Assembly: GCA_944474755.1 (NCBI GenBank)
Contig: OX104116.1
Coordinates: forward strand, 4,591,547-4,655,546
Source of the DNA: Limnoperna fortunei
Taxonomy: Eukaryota > Mollusca > Bivalvia > Mytilida > Modiolidae
Reading direction: 5' to 3'
Length of the DNA stretch: 64,000 nt
Below, piece by piece: positions 21,869-33,989 of the stretch (position 1 is the stretch's first letter; each line of letters begins with the position of its first letter). Position numbers and translations under genes: made by a program. Under the pieces are notes generated by a model. That model saw only the letters and a list, made by a program, of their open reading frames with translations. It ran no database searches and was not told where the DNA came from.

Positions 21869-23104
21869 TGCATAGTACAGTTATTATATACATAAGTTTA
21901 GATTTCTTGGTCTATAGGGTAATTCACACTTGTTACTTTTCCTATACATGTATTTAGATGTCTAAGTCTACATTGCAATTTACATGTGTCAGTTATCGGA
22001 TACATGTGTTTATATGTCTAGGTCTACATGTGTCAATTATTGATACATGTGTTTAGATGTCTATTTCTACAATTTAAGGACAAGGCTTAGAAACGGGTCA
22101 TAAAGGCGAGGCTATGCTGAGCCTTTTTTGCTGTTTCCTGTCAAGTTCTTATATTGGGTCAATATACTTATATTATGTTTATCCTGCAATCTATCCTACA
22201 ATATTTACTCCCGATTTTTTTAATTTTCTATAAAATTTACCTTAAAATTGTATCCTTATTACCCCTCTACTTATCGTGCACAGTATTTTGTATTGAATCA
22301 ACATGATTGACTCATCTGCTTTTCAAGGGGAATTATGAATAAAAAAGTAATGCAAGTAAAAAGTTTAGTAAAATGATTATCAACAGAAATATACAACAAG
22401 ATAATATCTTCAATATCACATAAGTTATATTGTATTATGAAACTTTTCGATTTGACGTACAAACTTTTCATGTATGTTTAATGGCGGTCGCACATATATG
22501 CCTTCATGGTTTGGATTTGCAAGGTTGTGCCATAAACCATTGAATTTAGCCTATTTAAAGTGTGTGTTTTTGTAGAGAAAAAACCATGTTAATTATTTTG
22601 CAGATAACTAGACAAGTCTGTAGCTTGATTTTATAAACATATAACGATCATGTTATTGGAATGTAAGTAGCAAAAAAGTGCATGCAATAAAATTGACATT
22701 GGTGCTTTTTTCCTTTTATTTTTACTGAAAAGAAAATAATTCTTACTAATGCATATTTTTTATTCGTCCAAACAAGTCCGTTCCTTACTTTTAACGAATA
22801 AAACAGAGGTAATTTAACTTACAAACTGATGCAATAAATCTTACCATGAACTAGCTTACACACGACCAGCAAGTTCCCTGGCGTTTTCTACAATTGAATC
22901 GTTTCCAGCTCTATAGATGCCGTTTTCAGAGAGCCTTATTAATATAAAGCCAATTTAATCCTGCCAAAGAGTATTTTTATTTGTCGCCTACGGTGATCTG
23001 ACCATTCAGGTGGAAGACAAGTAGTTCTTGCACAGTTTCTCTAAATAAAATATGAAAATATACATAAAATCAGCTGAAAACCGTTTTAACCTCTCAGCCG
23101 GACA
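21869..23104. other. Gene-free region after the 30-bp array
   Basis: 21869-22075 contains decayed, more widely spaced relatives of the 30-bp unit (GATACATGTGTTTAGATGTC). 22080-23104 is AT-rich with no recognisable gene. Confidence 0.5.
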
Positions 23105-26100
23105 AGGTCCAAACTTCCGTGACACTTACACTATATCCAGCTCGTAATCTGTCTGACCCTAAAACTAGGTCACATTCGGCCCCACTTACTTATACTAGCG
23201 TTATGTTAAGTTTCATTTCGGCTGTCCGTTACACAATGTCATGCTATCAGTCCTGGTTGCACTGACATGTAAATATGTCAGTTCGGCTGACTCTTACACA
23301 ATGTCAAGCTCTCAGTCCTAGTTGCACTGACGTACAGATTTCAGTCCGGCTGTCCATTACACAATGTAAAAATCTCAGTCCCGGTTCCATAATAATATGT
23401 AAATAATGTAAAGGTTTCAGTCCTGCTGACCCGTACAATATGTCAAGATCACAGTCCCGATTCCACTGACATAATATAAAGGTTTTAGTCCTGCTGACAC
23501 TTACAAAATGTCAAGCTCTCAGTCCCGGTTCCACTGACATTATATAAAGGTTTCAGTCCTGCTGACCCTTACTACATATCCAGCTCTCAGTACCGGTTCC
23601 ACTGACATTATGTAAAGGTTTCAGTCCTGCTGACCCTTACAATATGTCAAGCTCTCAGTCTCTGTTCAACTGAAATAATGTAAAGATGTCTGTCTTCACT
23701 GGCCCTTACAATGTGTCAAGCTCTCAGTCCCGGTTCCACTGGCCTAATGTAAAGGTTTCAGTCCTGCTGACCCTTACAATATGTCAAGCTCTCAGTCCCG
23801 GTTCCACTGACAATATATAAAGGTTTCAGTCCTGCTGACCCTTACATTATGTCAAGCTCTCAGTCCCGGTTCCACTGACATTATGTAAAGGTTTCAGTCC
23901 TGCTGACCCTTACAATATGTCAAGCTCTCAGTCCCGGTTCCACTGACATGTAAAGGTTTCAGTCCTGCTTGCCCTTACAATATGTCAAACTCTCAGTTCC
24001 GGTTCTACTGACATTATATAAAGGTTTCAGTCATTCTAACCCTTGCAATATGTCAAGCTCTCAGTCCCGGTTCCATTGACATAATGGAAAGGTTTCAGTC
24101 CTGTTGACCCTTACAATATATCAAACTCTCAGTCTCGGTTTCACTGACATAATTTAAAGGTTTCAGTCCTGCTGGCCCTTACAATATGTCAAGCTCTCAG
24201 TCCCGGTTCCACTGACATTAAGGTTTCAGTCCTGCTTACCCTTACAATATGTCAAGATCTCAGTCCCGGTTCCACTGACATAAAGTAAAGGTTTCAGTCC
24301 TGCTTACCCTTACAATATGTCAGGCTCTTAGTCCCGGTTACACTGACATAATGTAAAGGTTTCAGTACTGCTGACCCTTACTACATGTCAAGCTCTTAGT
24401 CCCGGTTCCATTGACATAATGAAAAGGTTTCAGTCCTGCTGACCCTTACAATATATCAAACTCTCAGTCTCGGTTCCACTGACATAATTTAAAGGTTTCA
24501 GTCCTGCTGGCCCTTACAATATGTCAAGCTCTCAGTCCCGGTTCCACTGACATTATATAAAGGTTTCAGTCATGCTAATCCTTACTACATATCACGCTCT
24601 CAGTACCGGTTCCACTGACATAATGTAAAGGTTTCAGTCCTGCTGACCCTTACAATATGTCAAGGTCTCAGTCCCTGTTCAACTGAAATAATGTAAAGAT
24701 GTCTGTCTTGACTGGCCCTTACAATATGTCAAGCTCTCAGTCCCGGTTCCACTGGCGTAATGTAAAGGTTTCAGTCCTGCTGACCCTTACAATATGTCAA
24801 GCTCTCAGTCCCGGTTCCACTGACATTATATAAAGGTTTCAGTTCTGCTGACCATTACATTATGTCAAGCTCTCATTCCCGGTTCCACTGACATAATGTA
24901 AAGGTTTTAGTCCTGCTGACCCTTACAATATATCAAGCTCTCATTCCCGGTTCCACTGACATTATGTAAAGGTTTCAGTCCTGCTGACCCTTACAGTATG
25001 TCAAGCTCTCAGTCCCGGTTCCACTGACATTATGTAAAGGTTTCAGTTCTGCTTACCCTTACAATATGTCAAACTCTCAGTTCCGGTTCCACTGACATTA
25101 TATAAAGGTTTCAGTCATGCTAACCCTTGCAATGTGTCCTCTCAGTCCCGGTTCCATTGACATAATGAAAAGGTTTCAGTCCTGCTCACCCTTACAATAT
25201 ATCAAACTCTCAGTCTCGGTTCCACTGACATAATTTAAAAGTTTCAGTCCTGCTGGCCTTTACAATATGTCAAGCTCTTAGTCCTGGTTACACTGACATA
25301 ATGTAAAGGTTTTAGTACTGCTGACCCTTACTACATGTCAAGCTCTCAGTCCCGGTTCCACTGACATAATGTAAATGTTTCAGTCCTGCTTACCCTTACA
25401 ATATGTCAAGCTCTCAGTCCCGGTTCCACTGACATTATATAAAGGTTTCAGTCATGCTAACCCTTACAATATGTCAAGCTCTCGTCCCGGTTCCACTGAC
25501 ATAATTTAAAGGTTTCAGTCCTGCTGGCCCTTACAATATGTCAAGCTCTCAGTCCCGGTTCCACTGACATTATATAAAGGTTTCAGTCCTGCTTACCTTA
25601 CAATATGTCAAGATCTCAGTCCCGGTTCCACTGACATTATATAAAGGTTTAAGTCCTGCTGACCCTTACATTATGTCAAGCTCTCAGTCCCGGTTCCACC
25701 GACATAATGTAAAGGTTTCAGTCCTGCTGACCCTTACAATATATCAAGCTCTCATTCCCGGTTCCACTGACATTATGTAAAGGTTTCAGTCCTGCTGACC
25801 CTTACAATATTTCAAGCTCTCAGTCCTGGTTCCACTGACATTATGTAAAGGTTTCAGTCCTGCTTGCCCTTACAATATGTCAAACTCTCAGTTCCGGTTC
25901 TAATGACATTATATAAAGGTTTCAGTCATGCTAACCCTTACAATATGTCAAGCTCTCAGTCCCGGTTCCATTGACATAATGAAAAGGTTTCAGTCCTGCT
26001 GACCCTTACAATATATCAAACTCTCAGTCTCGGTTCCACTGACATAATTTAAAGGTTTCAGTCCTGCTGGCCCTTACAATATGTCAAGCTCTCAGTCACG

Positions 26101-27975
26101 GTTCCACTGACATTATATAAAGGTTTCATTCCTGCTTACCCTTACAATATGTCAAGATCTCAGTCCCGGTTCCACTGACATAAAGTAAAGGTTTCAGTCC
26201 TGCTTACCCTTACAATATGTCAAGCTCTTAGTCCCGGTTACACTGACATAATGTAAAGGTTTCAGTACTGCTGACCCTTACTACATGTCAAGCTCTCAGT
26301 CCCGGTTCCACTGACATAATGTAAATGTTTCAGTCATGCTTACCCTTACAATATGTCAAGCTCTCAGTCCCGGTTCCACTGACATTATATAAAGGTTTCA
26401 GTCATGCTAACCCTTACTACATATCACGCTCTCAGAACCGGTTCCACTGACATAATGTAAAGGTTTCAGTCCTGCTGACCCTTACAATATGTCACGCTCT
26501 CAGTCCCTGTTCAACTGAAATAATGTAAAGATGTCTGTCTTGACTGGCCCTTACAATATGTCAAGCTCTCAGTCCCGGTTCCACTGGCGTAATGTAAAGG
26601 TTTCAGTCCTGCTGACCCTTACAATATGTCAAGTTCTCAGTAAAGGTTCCACTGACATTATATAAAGGTTTCAGTCCTGCTGACCCTTACATTATGTCAA
26701 GCTCTGAGTCCCGGTTCCACTGACATAATGTAAAGGTTTCAGTCCTGCTGACCCGTACAATATATCAAGCTCTCATTCCCGGTTCCACTGACATTATGTA
26801 AAGGTTTCAGTCCTGCTGACCCTTACAATATGTCAAGCTCTCAGTCCCGGTTCCACTGACATTATATAAAGGTTTCAGTCATGCTAACCCTTACAATATG
26901 TCAAGATCTCAGTCCCGGTTCCACTGACATAATGTAAAGGTTTCAGTCCTGCTGACCCTTACAATATGTCAAGCTCTCAGTCCCGGTTCCACTGACATTA
27001 TATAAAGGTTTCAGTCCTGCTGACCCTTAAAATATATCAAGCTCTCATTCCCGGTTCCACTGACATTATTTAAAGGTTTCAGTCCTGCTTACCCTTACAA
27101 TATGTCAAACTCTCAGTTCCGGTTCCACTGACATTATATAAAGGTTTCAGTCATGCTAACCCTTACAATATGTCCTCTCAGTCCCGGTTCCATTTACATA
27201 ATGAAAAGGTTTCAGTCCTGCTGACCCTTACAATATATCAAACTCTCAGTCTCGGTTCCACTGACATAATTTAAAGGTTTCAGTCCTGCTGGCCCTTACA
27301 ATATGTCAAGCTCTCAGTCCCGGTTCCACTGACATTATATATTGGTTTCAGTCCTGCTTACCCTTACAATATGTCAAGATCTCAGTCCCGGTTCCACTGA
27401 CATAATGTAAAGGTTTCAGTCCTGCTTACCCTTACAATATGTCAAGCTCTTAGTCCCGGTTACACTGACATAATGTAAAGGTTTTAGTACTGCTGACCCT
27501 TACTACATGTCAAGCTCTCAGTCCCGGTTCCACCGACATAATGTAAATGTTTCAGTTCTGCTTACCCTTACAATATGTCAAGCTCTCAGTCCCGGTTCCA
27601 CTGACATTATATAAAGGTTTCAGTCATGCTAACCCTTACAATATGTCAAGCTCTCAGTCCCGGTTCCACTGACATAATTTAAAGGTTTCAGTCCTGCTGG
27701 CCATTACAATATGTCAATCTCTCAGTCCCGGTTCCACAGACATTATATAAAGGTTTCAGTCCTGCTTACCTTACAATATGTCAAGATCTCAGTCCCGGTT
27801 CCACTGACATTATATAAAGGTTTCAGTCCTGCTGACCCTTACATTATGTCAAGCTCTCAGCCCCGTTCCACTGACATAATATAAAGGTTTCAGTCCTGCT
27901 GACCCTTACAATATGTCAAGCTTTCAGTCTCGGTTCCACTGACATAATGTAAAGGTTTCAGTCCTGCTGACCTTT
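23105..27975. repeat. 68-bp satellite-like array, about 71 copies, with higher-order structure
   Basis: Monomer of about 68 bp: CTGACCCTTACAATATGTCA, AGCTCTCAGTCCCGGTTCCA, CTGACATTATATAAAGGTTT, CAGTCCTG. The first units (23105-23400) are degraded, later ones much more alike. The variant CTACATGT appears at 24381, 25331, 26281 and 27503, so 950-bp blocks of 14 monomers were duplicated, the last spacing being 18 monomers. Another rare variant (TGTCTGTCTTGACTGGCCC) recurs near 23690, 24700 and 26530. Nothing coding. Confidence 0.96.
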
Positions 27976-28902
27976 TTTTATTACATTTTTTGCATTAAAC
28001 AGTACATCTGTCCTGTGCAGGCAGCTATAATGGTAGTTTTAGTCGGGTTGTAACTGTTTTTATCAAATAAAGACATAGCTCTTTTACATACTCTGATTTT
28101 AAGTCATATTTCCATCGTTAAGTAATGTTTACTTATGATCGTGTGTAACGACATTGACACTACTCATATTTCTAGTTCTTACTGCATGTGGATACGGCTA
28201 TAAGAATCAGATGTTGAAATTTTAGTTGAATTATTATAACAATATGTACTTCCGGTATGTCAGCGGTTTCCTCAACTATGATGACCTTCGTGCCGACCTT
28301 ATTAAATAACTCGTTATATCGAGCGGCGCATGTTGTTATCATGGCAAGAATAGTAGCATTACGCATATTTATCTTCATCTAATGACCTACTGGTTCTAGG
28401 GCGTTCCTCAATACAACATAGTATGTTTTCCCTTTAGCTGCAAGTGTTTGTTCTGATTGTTAATGTTGAAGCTTTCGCGATAATATGTATAAAAGTTGGT
28501 CCGCTTTGGTAACGCTCAATGTAGCCTTAGTATCTTGGATGCCATTTTATTTTTCGGACAAACAGCGAGACCGTTCTCGCGTAAACAGCAAGACTGTTGT
28601 AAACATTCCCGATGGGTATTGAAAAGACCACAATCGTCTGATCCTATCGTATATTTCTGTTTTGATAAAGGTCAAAATTTACTATGGAAAAATGCCATAT
28701 AAAAACCGCCGTATCTCAAGACTGTGGAAAATAAAAGTTAATATCAATGTGCACCATTTTAGATCTATAAAATAGAAACAAAAGCTCGACCATACGCGGT
28801 AAGCAGTTTTAATGCAAAATCATTCAAACAAGATATGTTGACTCCTAGTATAATAACATTTGATTTGCAATGCACTCTTTACAAATATACTTGAATCCTT
28901 TT
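27976..28902. other. Gene-free region between arrays
   Basis: AT-rich sequence with a few frames under 70 codons on either strand and no similarity I recognise. Confidence 0.5.
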
Positions 28903-29716
28903 TACGGACCGTCATTAAATCAATCGATCCATTCAAACGAACTTCAGTAGGTTGATCGTGTCATCGATCCATTCAGACATTTTTCAGTAGGTTGATCGGT
29001 ACATCGATCCATTCAGACGTTCTTCAGTAGATTGATCGATTCATCCATCCATTCAGACGTTCTTTAGTAGGCTGATCGGCACATCGATCCATTCAGGCTT
29101 TCTTCGATAGGTTGATCGGTTCATCGATCCATTCAAACGTTCTTCAGTAGATTGATCGGTACATCGATCCATTCAGAGGTCCTTCGTTGATCGGTACATC
29201 GATCTATTCAGGCGTTCTTCGATAGGTTGATCGGTGCATCGATACAGTCAGACGTTCTTCTGTAGGTTGATGGGTACATCGATCCACTCAGACGTTCTTC
29301 AGTTGGTTGATATTTACATCGATCCATTCAGACGTTCTTCAGTAGGTTGATCGGTACATCGATCCATTCAGACGTTCTTCAGTAGGTTGATCGATTCATC
29401 GATCAATTCAGACGTTCTTCAGTAGGTTGATCGGTTCATCGATCCATTCAGACGTTCTTCAGTAGGTTGATCGATTCATCGATCAATTCAGACGTTCTTC
29501 AGTAGGTTGATCGGTTCATCGATCCATTCAGACGTTCTTCAATAGGTTGATCGGTTCATCGATCCATTCAGACGTTCTTCAGTAGGTTGATCGATTCATC
29601 GATCCATTCAGGCGTTCTTAAGTAGGTTGATCGGTTCATCGATCCATTCAGACGTTCTAGAGTAGATTGATCGGTACATCGATCCATTTAGACGTTCTTC
29701 AGTAGGTTGATCGGTA
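28903..29716. repeat. 40-bp minisatellite, about 20 copies
   Basis: Unit CGATCCATTCAGACGTTCTT plus CAGTAGGTTGATCGGTTCAT. GATC occurs at two fixed places per unit (TTGATCGG and ATCGATCC), giving a ladder of GATC sites. Ends abruptly after GATCGGTACG at about 29718. Confidence 0.95.
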
Positions 29717-29719
29717 CGA

Positions 29720-30694
29720 AATGGATTTCTTAATATTTGAGATAACTTAATATTTGTTTGCGCTTATTTTGTTCCTTCATTTGCGACATTTTACTGGCCT
29801 AGCTGTAATAATTCCTTTGCTGAAAATAAAGGAACACTGATTTGTGGCAAATGAAACCAGTTATTTTATATAAAAAACAACATATTTTTGCATTTTTCTC
29901 AGTCAAATGTCATAAAGTCAAACGACAGGATGGATAAACTAGAAATCGTTCATTCTTTGATGTACGTCAGGAAATTAGCCAGAAACTATTTGTTAAATGC
30001 GGATAGGACTTATCTCATTTGAAATATGTTTAGAGTTTTTTCAAAAAATAGAAAAAAACTGAATTGTATTTTACAATTTAACTGTCGACGCTTAAGCCGA
30101 TGTTTGCGACCTTCCGATATTAGATTAATGTTGGCAAGTGTAAAACTACAATATCTTTTGTCTCTGTTCTAATAAATTGACAGGTATGTTTATTAATAAC
30201 CAGAAATAATACATCACGAGGTTACTACATTGGCCAATGATATGAATTTTGGAGGAAGAAACACTATACTGCTATGACAGAAATGCAGAATAACATTTCA
30301 TTGTAATTAACCTTAATTTATGCATAGAATCAGTAGGTAGTATAATCCATTTCTGTTTTATTGCTCCAATATACAGCAGTAAATCAACACGCCACTTTAG
30401 GCTTGTGAATGTTGGTTCCACCGTCATGGTGCTCTAAAATCTACACGAAGTCCGCGTTCATGGCATATAAAACTTTTTAAGTTTTAAGATGTTAAATGTT
30501 AAGGTTTGTTGTAAATAGAAAAACATTGATACTTAGTGTTAGGTATGTTCTGGACCCGGATCTGACTGTTCGTCAAGTCTGGTCGCAACTCCTGTGGTGT
30601 TTGCCTATTTGGAAGGCGTTGTAATTCATAGAGTAGACACCTTGTTCATGACAGGTGGTAAGAACAGGCAAAGTACATTGTCGGTAAATGTTTG
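29720..30694. other. Gene-free region between arrays
   Basis: AT-rich with no recognised gene, transposon end or RNA. Short frames are scattered on both strands without family similarity. Confidence 0.5.
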
Positions 30695-31200
30695 AGACGG
30701 GTTCGATATCATTGTTGGCGGGTTCGATATCATTATCGGTATGTGTTTGAGACGGGTTCGATATCATTGTTTGTATAGGTTTGAGACGGGTTCAATATCA
30801 TTGTTGGCGGGTTCGATATCATTGTCGGTATGTGTTTGAGACGGGTTCGATATCCTTGTTGGTGGGTTCGACATCATTGTCGGTATGTGTTTGAGACGGT
30901 TCAATATCATTGTTGGCGGGTTCAATATCATTGTTTGTATAGGTTTGAGACGGGTTTGATATCATTGTTGGTATGTGTTTGAGGCGGGTTCGATATTATT
31001 GTTTGTATAGGTTTGAGACGGGTTTGATATCATTGTTGGTATGTGTTTGAGACGGGTTCGATATCATTGTTGGTATAAGTCTGAGACGGGTTCGATGCCA
31101 TTGTTGGTATGTTTGAAACTAGCTCGATATCATTATCGGTATAGGTTTATGACGGGTTTGATATATTTGCTTGTATATATTTAAAACGGGTTCGATACCA
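30695..31200. repeat. 34-bp minisatellite, about 15 units
   Basis: Unit GTTTGAGACGGGTTCGATAT plus CATTGTTGGTATGT. Some units are shortened to GGCGGGTTCGATATCATT, giving a compound long-short pattern at 30700-30950. The last units (31080-31200) are degraded. Confidence 0.93.
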
Positions 31201-32260
31201 AAAATAAGTGCGTGTTTGTCAGCCATTTATTTTTGACGGTGCTTATTAGAAATGCTTTTTACGTGAATATACATGTCTTCGATCCGTATACTCAGTTTTT
31301 TGCAAGGAACAACTGGGAGAGATCTCAGTACTCCACCCACAGTGTTGTCAAGCGCGCTCTTTGGTGGCGGATAATAGATGCCCTCCTTGTTGGAGTTTTC
31401 AGATCATAATGCAGAAAGGCTGGCGCGGTTGACCGTAGTAGGTAGGTGTGCAACGTTCTTTGCACGATAAAGATCCCTTTTGTAGATTTCGAAATATTGT
31501 AGGCACATTTAAACCTTTACAAAATGCGCGTTGGTGTAGTGTTTGTTAATTTGTTCTCGTCCTGAATATAGCCAGGCGATCTGAAACATTTAAGGCCCCA
31601 AACTTGTATACATTGTAGACAGTGTACTTTTAAGTCAATGAGATAATGTCTCGTTGGAATACTTACAATTTATTAGTAGCCTATTCGGCCTTAATGCCAC
31701 TCAGAGACAACATTTATGTACATCAATGTATGAATTGACATAAAATATATTTGTTGACATAAAATAAAATATTATTTACATTTTTGATATCTTTGAAACG
31801 TACGATGAATTTGTCTGCAGTAAATTGAATTTAATCGTTAATGAATTCAAGTCTCTGTAGTTATTAAATTTATATTGAAATCTGAGTTTAAGATTGTTTT
31901 ACATCTAGGGTTGGTGGACATTGAGTTAAGATAATCGAAGCAAAGTGTACTGCTAATGACATATATGACATAATCTCCATGTTGACAATTGTTAATAAAT
32001 AAATTTTACTAGAATACTTTCTTTTGATTGGCTAAAACAATTTTCTTTCATGGGAGGGTAGAAAAAAAGTCGTGTGACGTAAAATACTCCGCGGAACAGT
32101 TACAGTTTGTGTAAGATTTGTTCTTCAAAAATATCAATTTACACAATATTAAATTGTGGAGTATATTATAATGTTTGAATTTATTTATAGTATTAACTAC
32201 AAAAGTAGCGGAAAATGCTCTACGGAAATTTCGTTATTTCTCGATGGAAAACACATGCGA
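31201..32260. other. Gene-free region
   Basis: No gene recognised. A 65-codon plus-strand frame at 31212-31409 has no family similarity that I can see. Confidence 0.5.
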
Positions 32261-32261
32261 G

Positions 32262-32320
32262 TAACCGGAACCCAATAAAAACCAAGGCGCACACGTGTGC
32301 TCCGGACGAGTATAGTGTAA
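32262..32320 (-). mobile_element. Short fragment of the Penelope-like element 3' tail
   Basis: Read on the minus strand it gives ACTCGTCCGGAGCACACGTG, then TTTTTATTGGGTTCCGGTTACTC, matching the 3' tails of the copies at 10.8, 38.8 and 59.7 kb. Only the middle of the tail is present. Confidence 0.7.
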
Positions 32321-32386
32321 AGTAACTTACTCTTTGTCAATATCAGCTTACAATCACCACAAGACCGAATGAGTGTTTGGGGGTTT

Positions 32387-32864
32387 TCATTCTCACAAGT
32401 CAGGGTTTCTATGTCCACTGTAAGTGTCCACGAAACCCTGACAAACTTAGCTAGGAAATTCCCGGGCTAGAAGTCACTATTTTGATTAGCTACATCATAC
32501 CTTTATGTAGCCAATCAAAAGCTCGCTTTCATTCACGACTTGATTAGGGGATATCCCGATATCGATTGTAAATTAATCAAACGGATGTGTTGCATAGACC
32601 ATGTGAAAATCAGTGTATTTTGTACAGTAGTGTTAAAAGTTTGTTATTACCGCGTTATTTATTAGTTGCGTTACATTTTCTTCCCACTCAAGAATGAGAA
32701 AGAATGACTACTGCCAAACACTTGCTTCTTTCATGCAATTTCATTAGTTGATATTTTGAAGGTTTGACGTGATATGAAAATCTTCTAGCCCGGGAATTTC
32801 CTAGCTAAGTTTGTCAGGGTTTCGTGTACACATGTGGACATAGAAACCCTGACTTGTGAGGATG
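32387..32864. mobile_element. Non-autonomous element with 83-87 bp terminal inverted repeats (MITE-like, type 1)
   Basis: The arms 32387-32473 and 32782-32864 are inverted copies (CTCACAAGTCAGGGTTTCTA ... AGGAAATTCCCGGGCTAGAAG). Each arm is itself nearly palindromic: GTCAGGGTTTC(TAT/GTG)...GAAACCCTGAC. The 300-bp interior has no frame of note. No transposase, so mobilised in trans if at all; superfamily unknown. Confidence 0.85.
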
Positions 32865-33224
32865 GGGGGTTTTGATTACAAAGTAAACAAACAATATTCT
32901 AATTGTGATTTTATAAAATATGCTGTGATTTAAATTTTTATTTGTAGCTATAACATGAAAAAAGAAAGAAAACAAATAATTAAAAAAAAATAATAGAATG
33001 TTAATTTTCCATATACACAACTTAAACCATGCATTATCTATCATGTCATTCTTACTAACAGTCCAATGTTTCCTTCAGTAATGCCATCACATAATTACAT
33101 ACCATTCTACAGCTGTTGTTTACAATTTTACATGTACACGTCGAATATTGCCCGTCCTTCCTGGAATGCGATGGCCTTGACATCCGTTTATTGAATTTCT
33201 TATTAGATTCCTCTTTTACAAGTC

Positions 33225-33770
33225 TTCTCCTTCATGTTCTGGAAAATTGATTATTTTAATGTTACGTTTCCTGAAATATTGCTTAGTTGTAAGCTTATAG
33301 TCTTAGTTTATTTATGGGTCTGTAATTGCAGTCTGATAATTGTTCTTGAAGTCTCTGTATGTGTGTATTCTTTTAGGTTTTAATTTTCAAGGTTTCGGCC
33401 ATCGACTTCATTTTTTCATTTACTTTTTTTTCTCAAAATTTTGTGTCTAATTCTTCCTTAATAGTGTCTTTAATAGTGGTCAATAAATTATCAACAATAC
33501 TTATAAGACTATTTAGACATTCAGTTCCTTTGAATCAGAATTTGTAACATCATCCTGAAGGTATTTTGTAATATATCTCTTATATCTGAGTGAAAGTTCG
33601 CAACTGCTGGATTAGTCACATTTGAGTTCTTATGGGAAATCTTTTGTCCATCTTTCTTTGTAACTAATATAGTCTGAACAGTTGTACTACTACTATCACT
33701 TTCTTTGTCCCTTTTCTGTGGTATTGTTATTCCCATGCATGCTGAAGTGTACAATACACAATACACTTTT
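33225..33770 (-). pseudogene. Probable LINE ORF1 remnant
   Basis: Minus-strand frames read a Ser/Thr-rich N-terminus (start near 33766), then helix-rich stretches (SIVDNLLTTIKDTIKEELDT, QRLQEQLSD), then RKRNIKIINFPEHEGEDL near 33215-33270 in broken frames. The last phrase is the typical junction between the coiled coil and the RNA-binding domain of L1-type ORF1 proteins. Several frame changes and stops separate the pieces. Assignment is by remembered motif only, so moderate at best; a coincidental match is possible. Confidence 0.42.
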
Positions 33771-33989
33771 ATACACTAACTACTTGTCATTTCACAAATT
33801 GCACTTCTGTTTTAAATATTCCTGTTGTATTAGCTTTATTAAAATATGGTTGGGCAGCTCTTTTGGTTGAGCCGTTAGAGAAATCTAGGAACGAGGAATA
33901 TGAACTTAATACACGCGGTCAGATAATGCCATTTAAAATTAGGCTTATTCCGAACCGTCCATATACCGAGAATCAGTTATGTTTAAGAA

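Noticed and set aside
20220..21875. Long frames on both strands of the 30-bp array as protein genes
   Set aside because: Both strands are open because of the repeat period; no promoter, non-repetitive domain or start context. Kept only as a low-interest finding.
23105..31200. CRISPR-like arrays
   Set aside because: The units abut directly with no unique spacers, and the context is eukaryotic; these are minisatellites.
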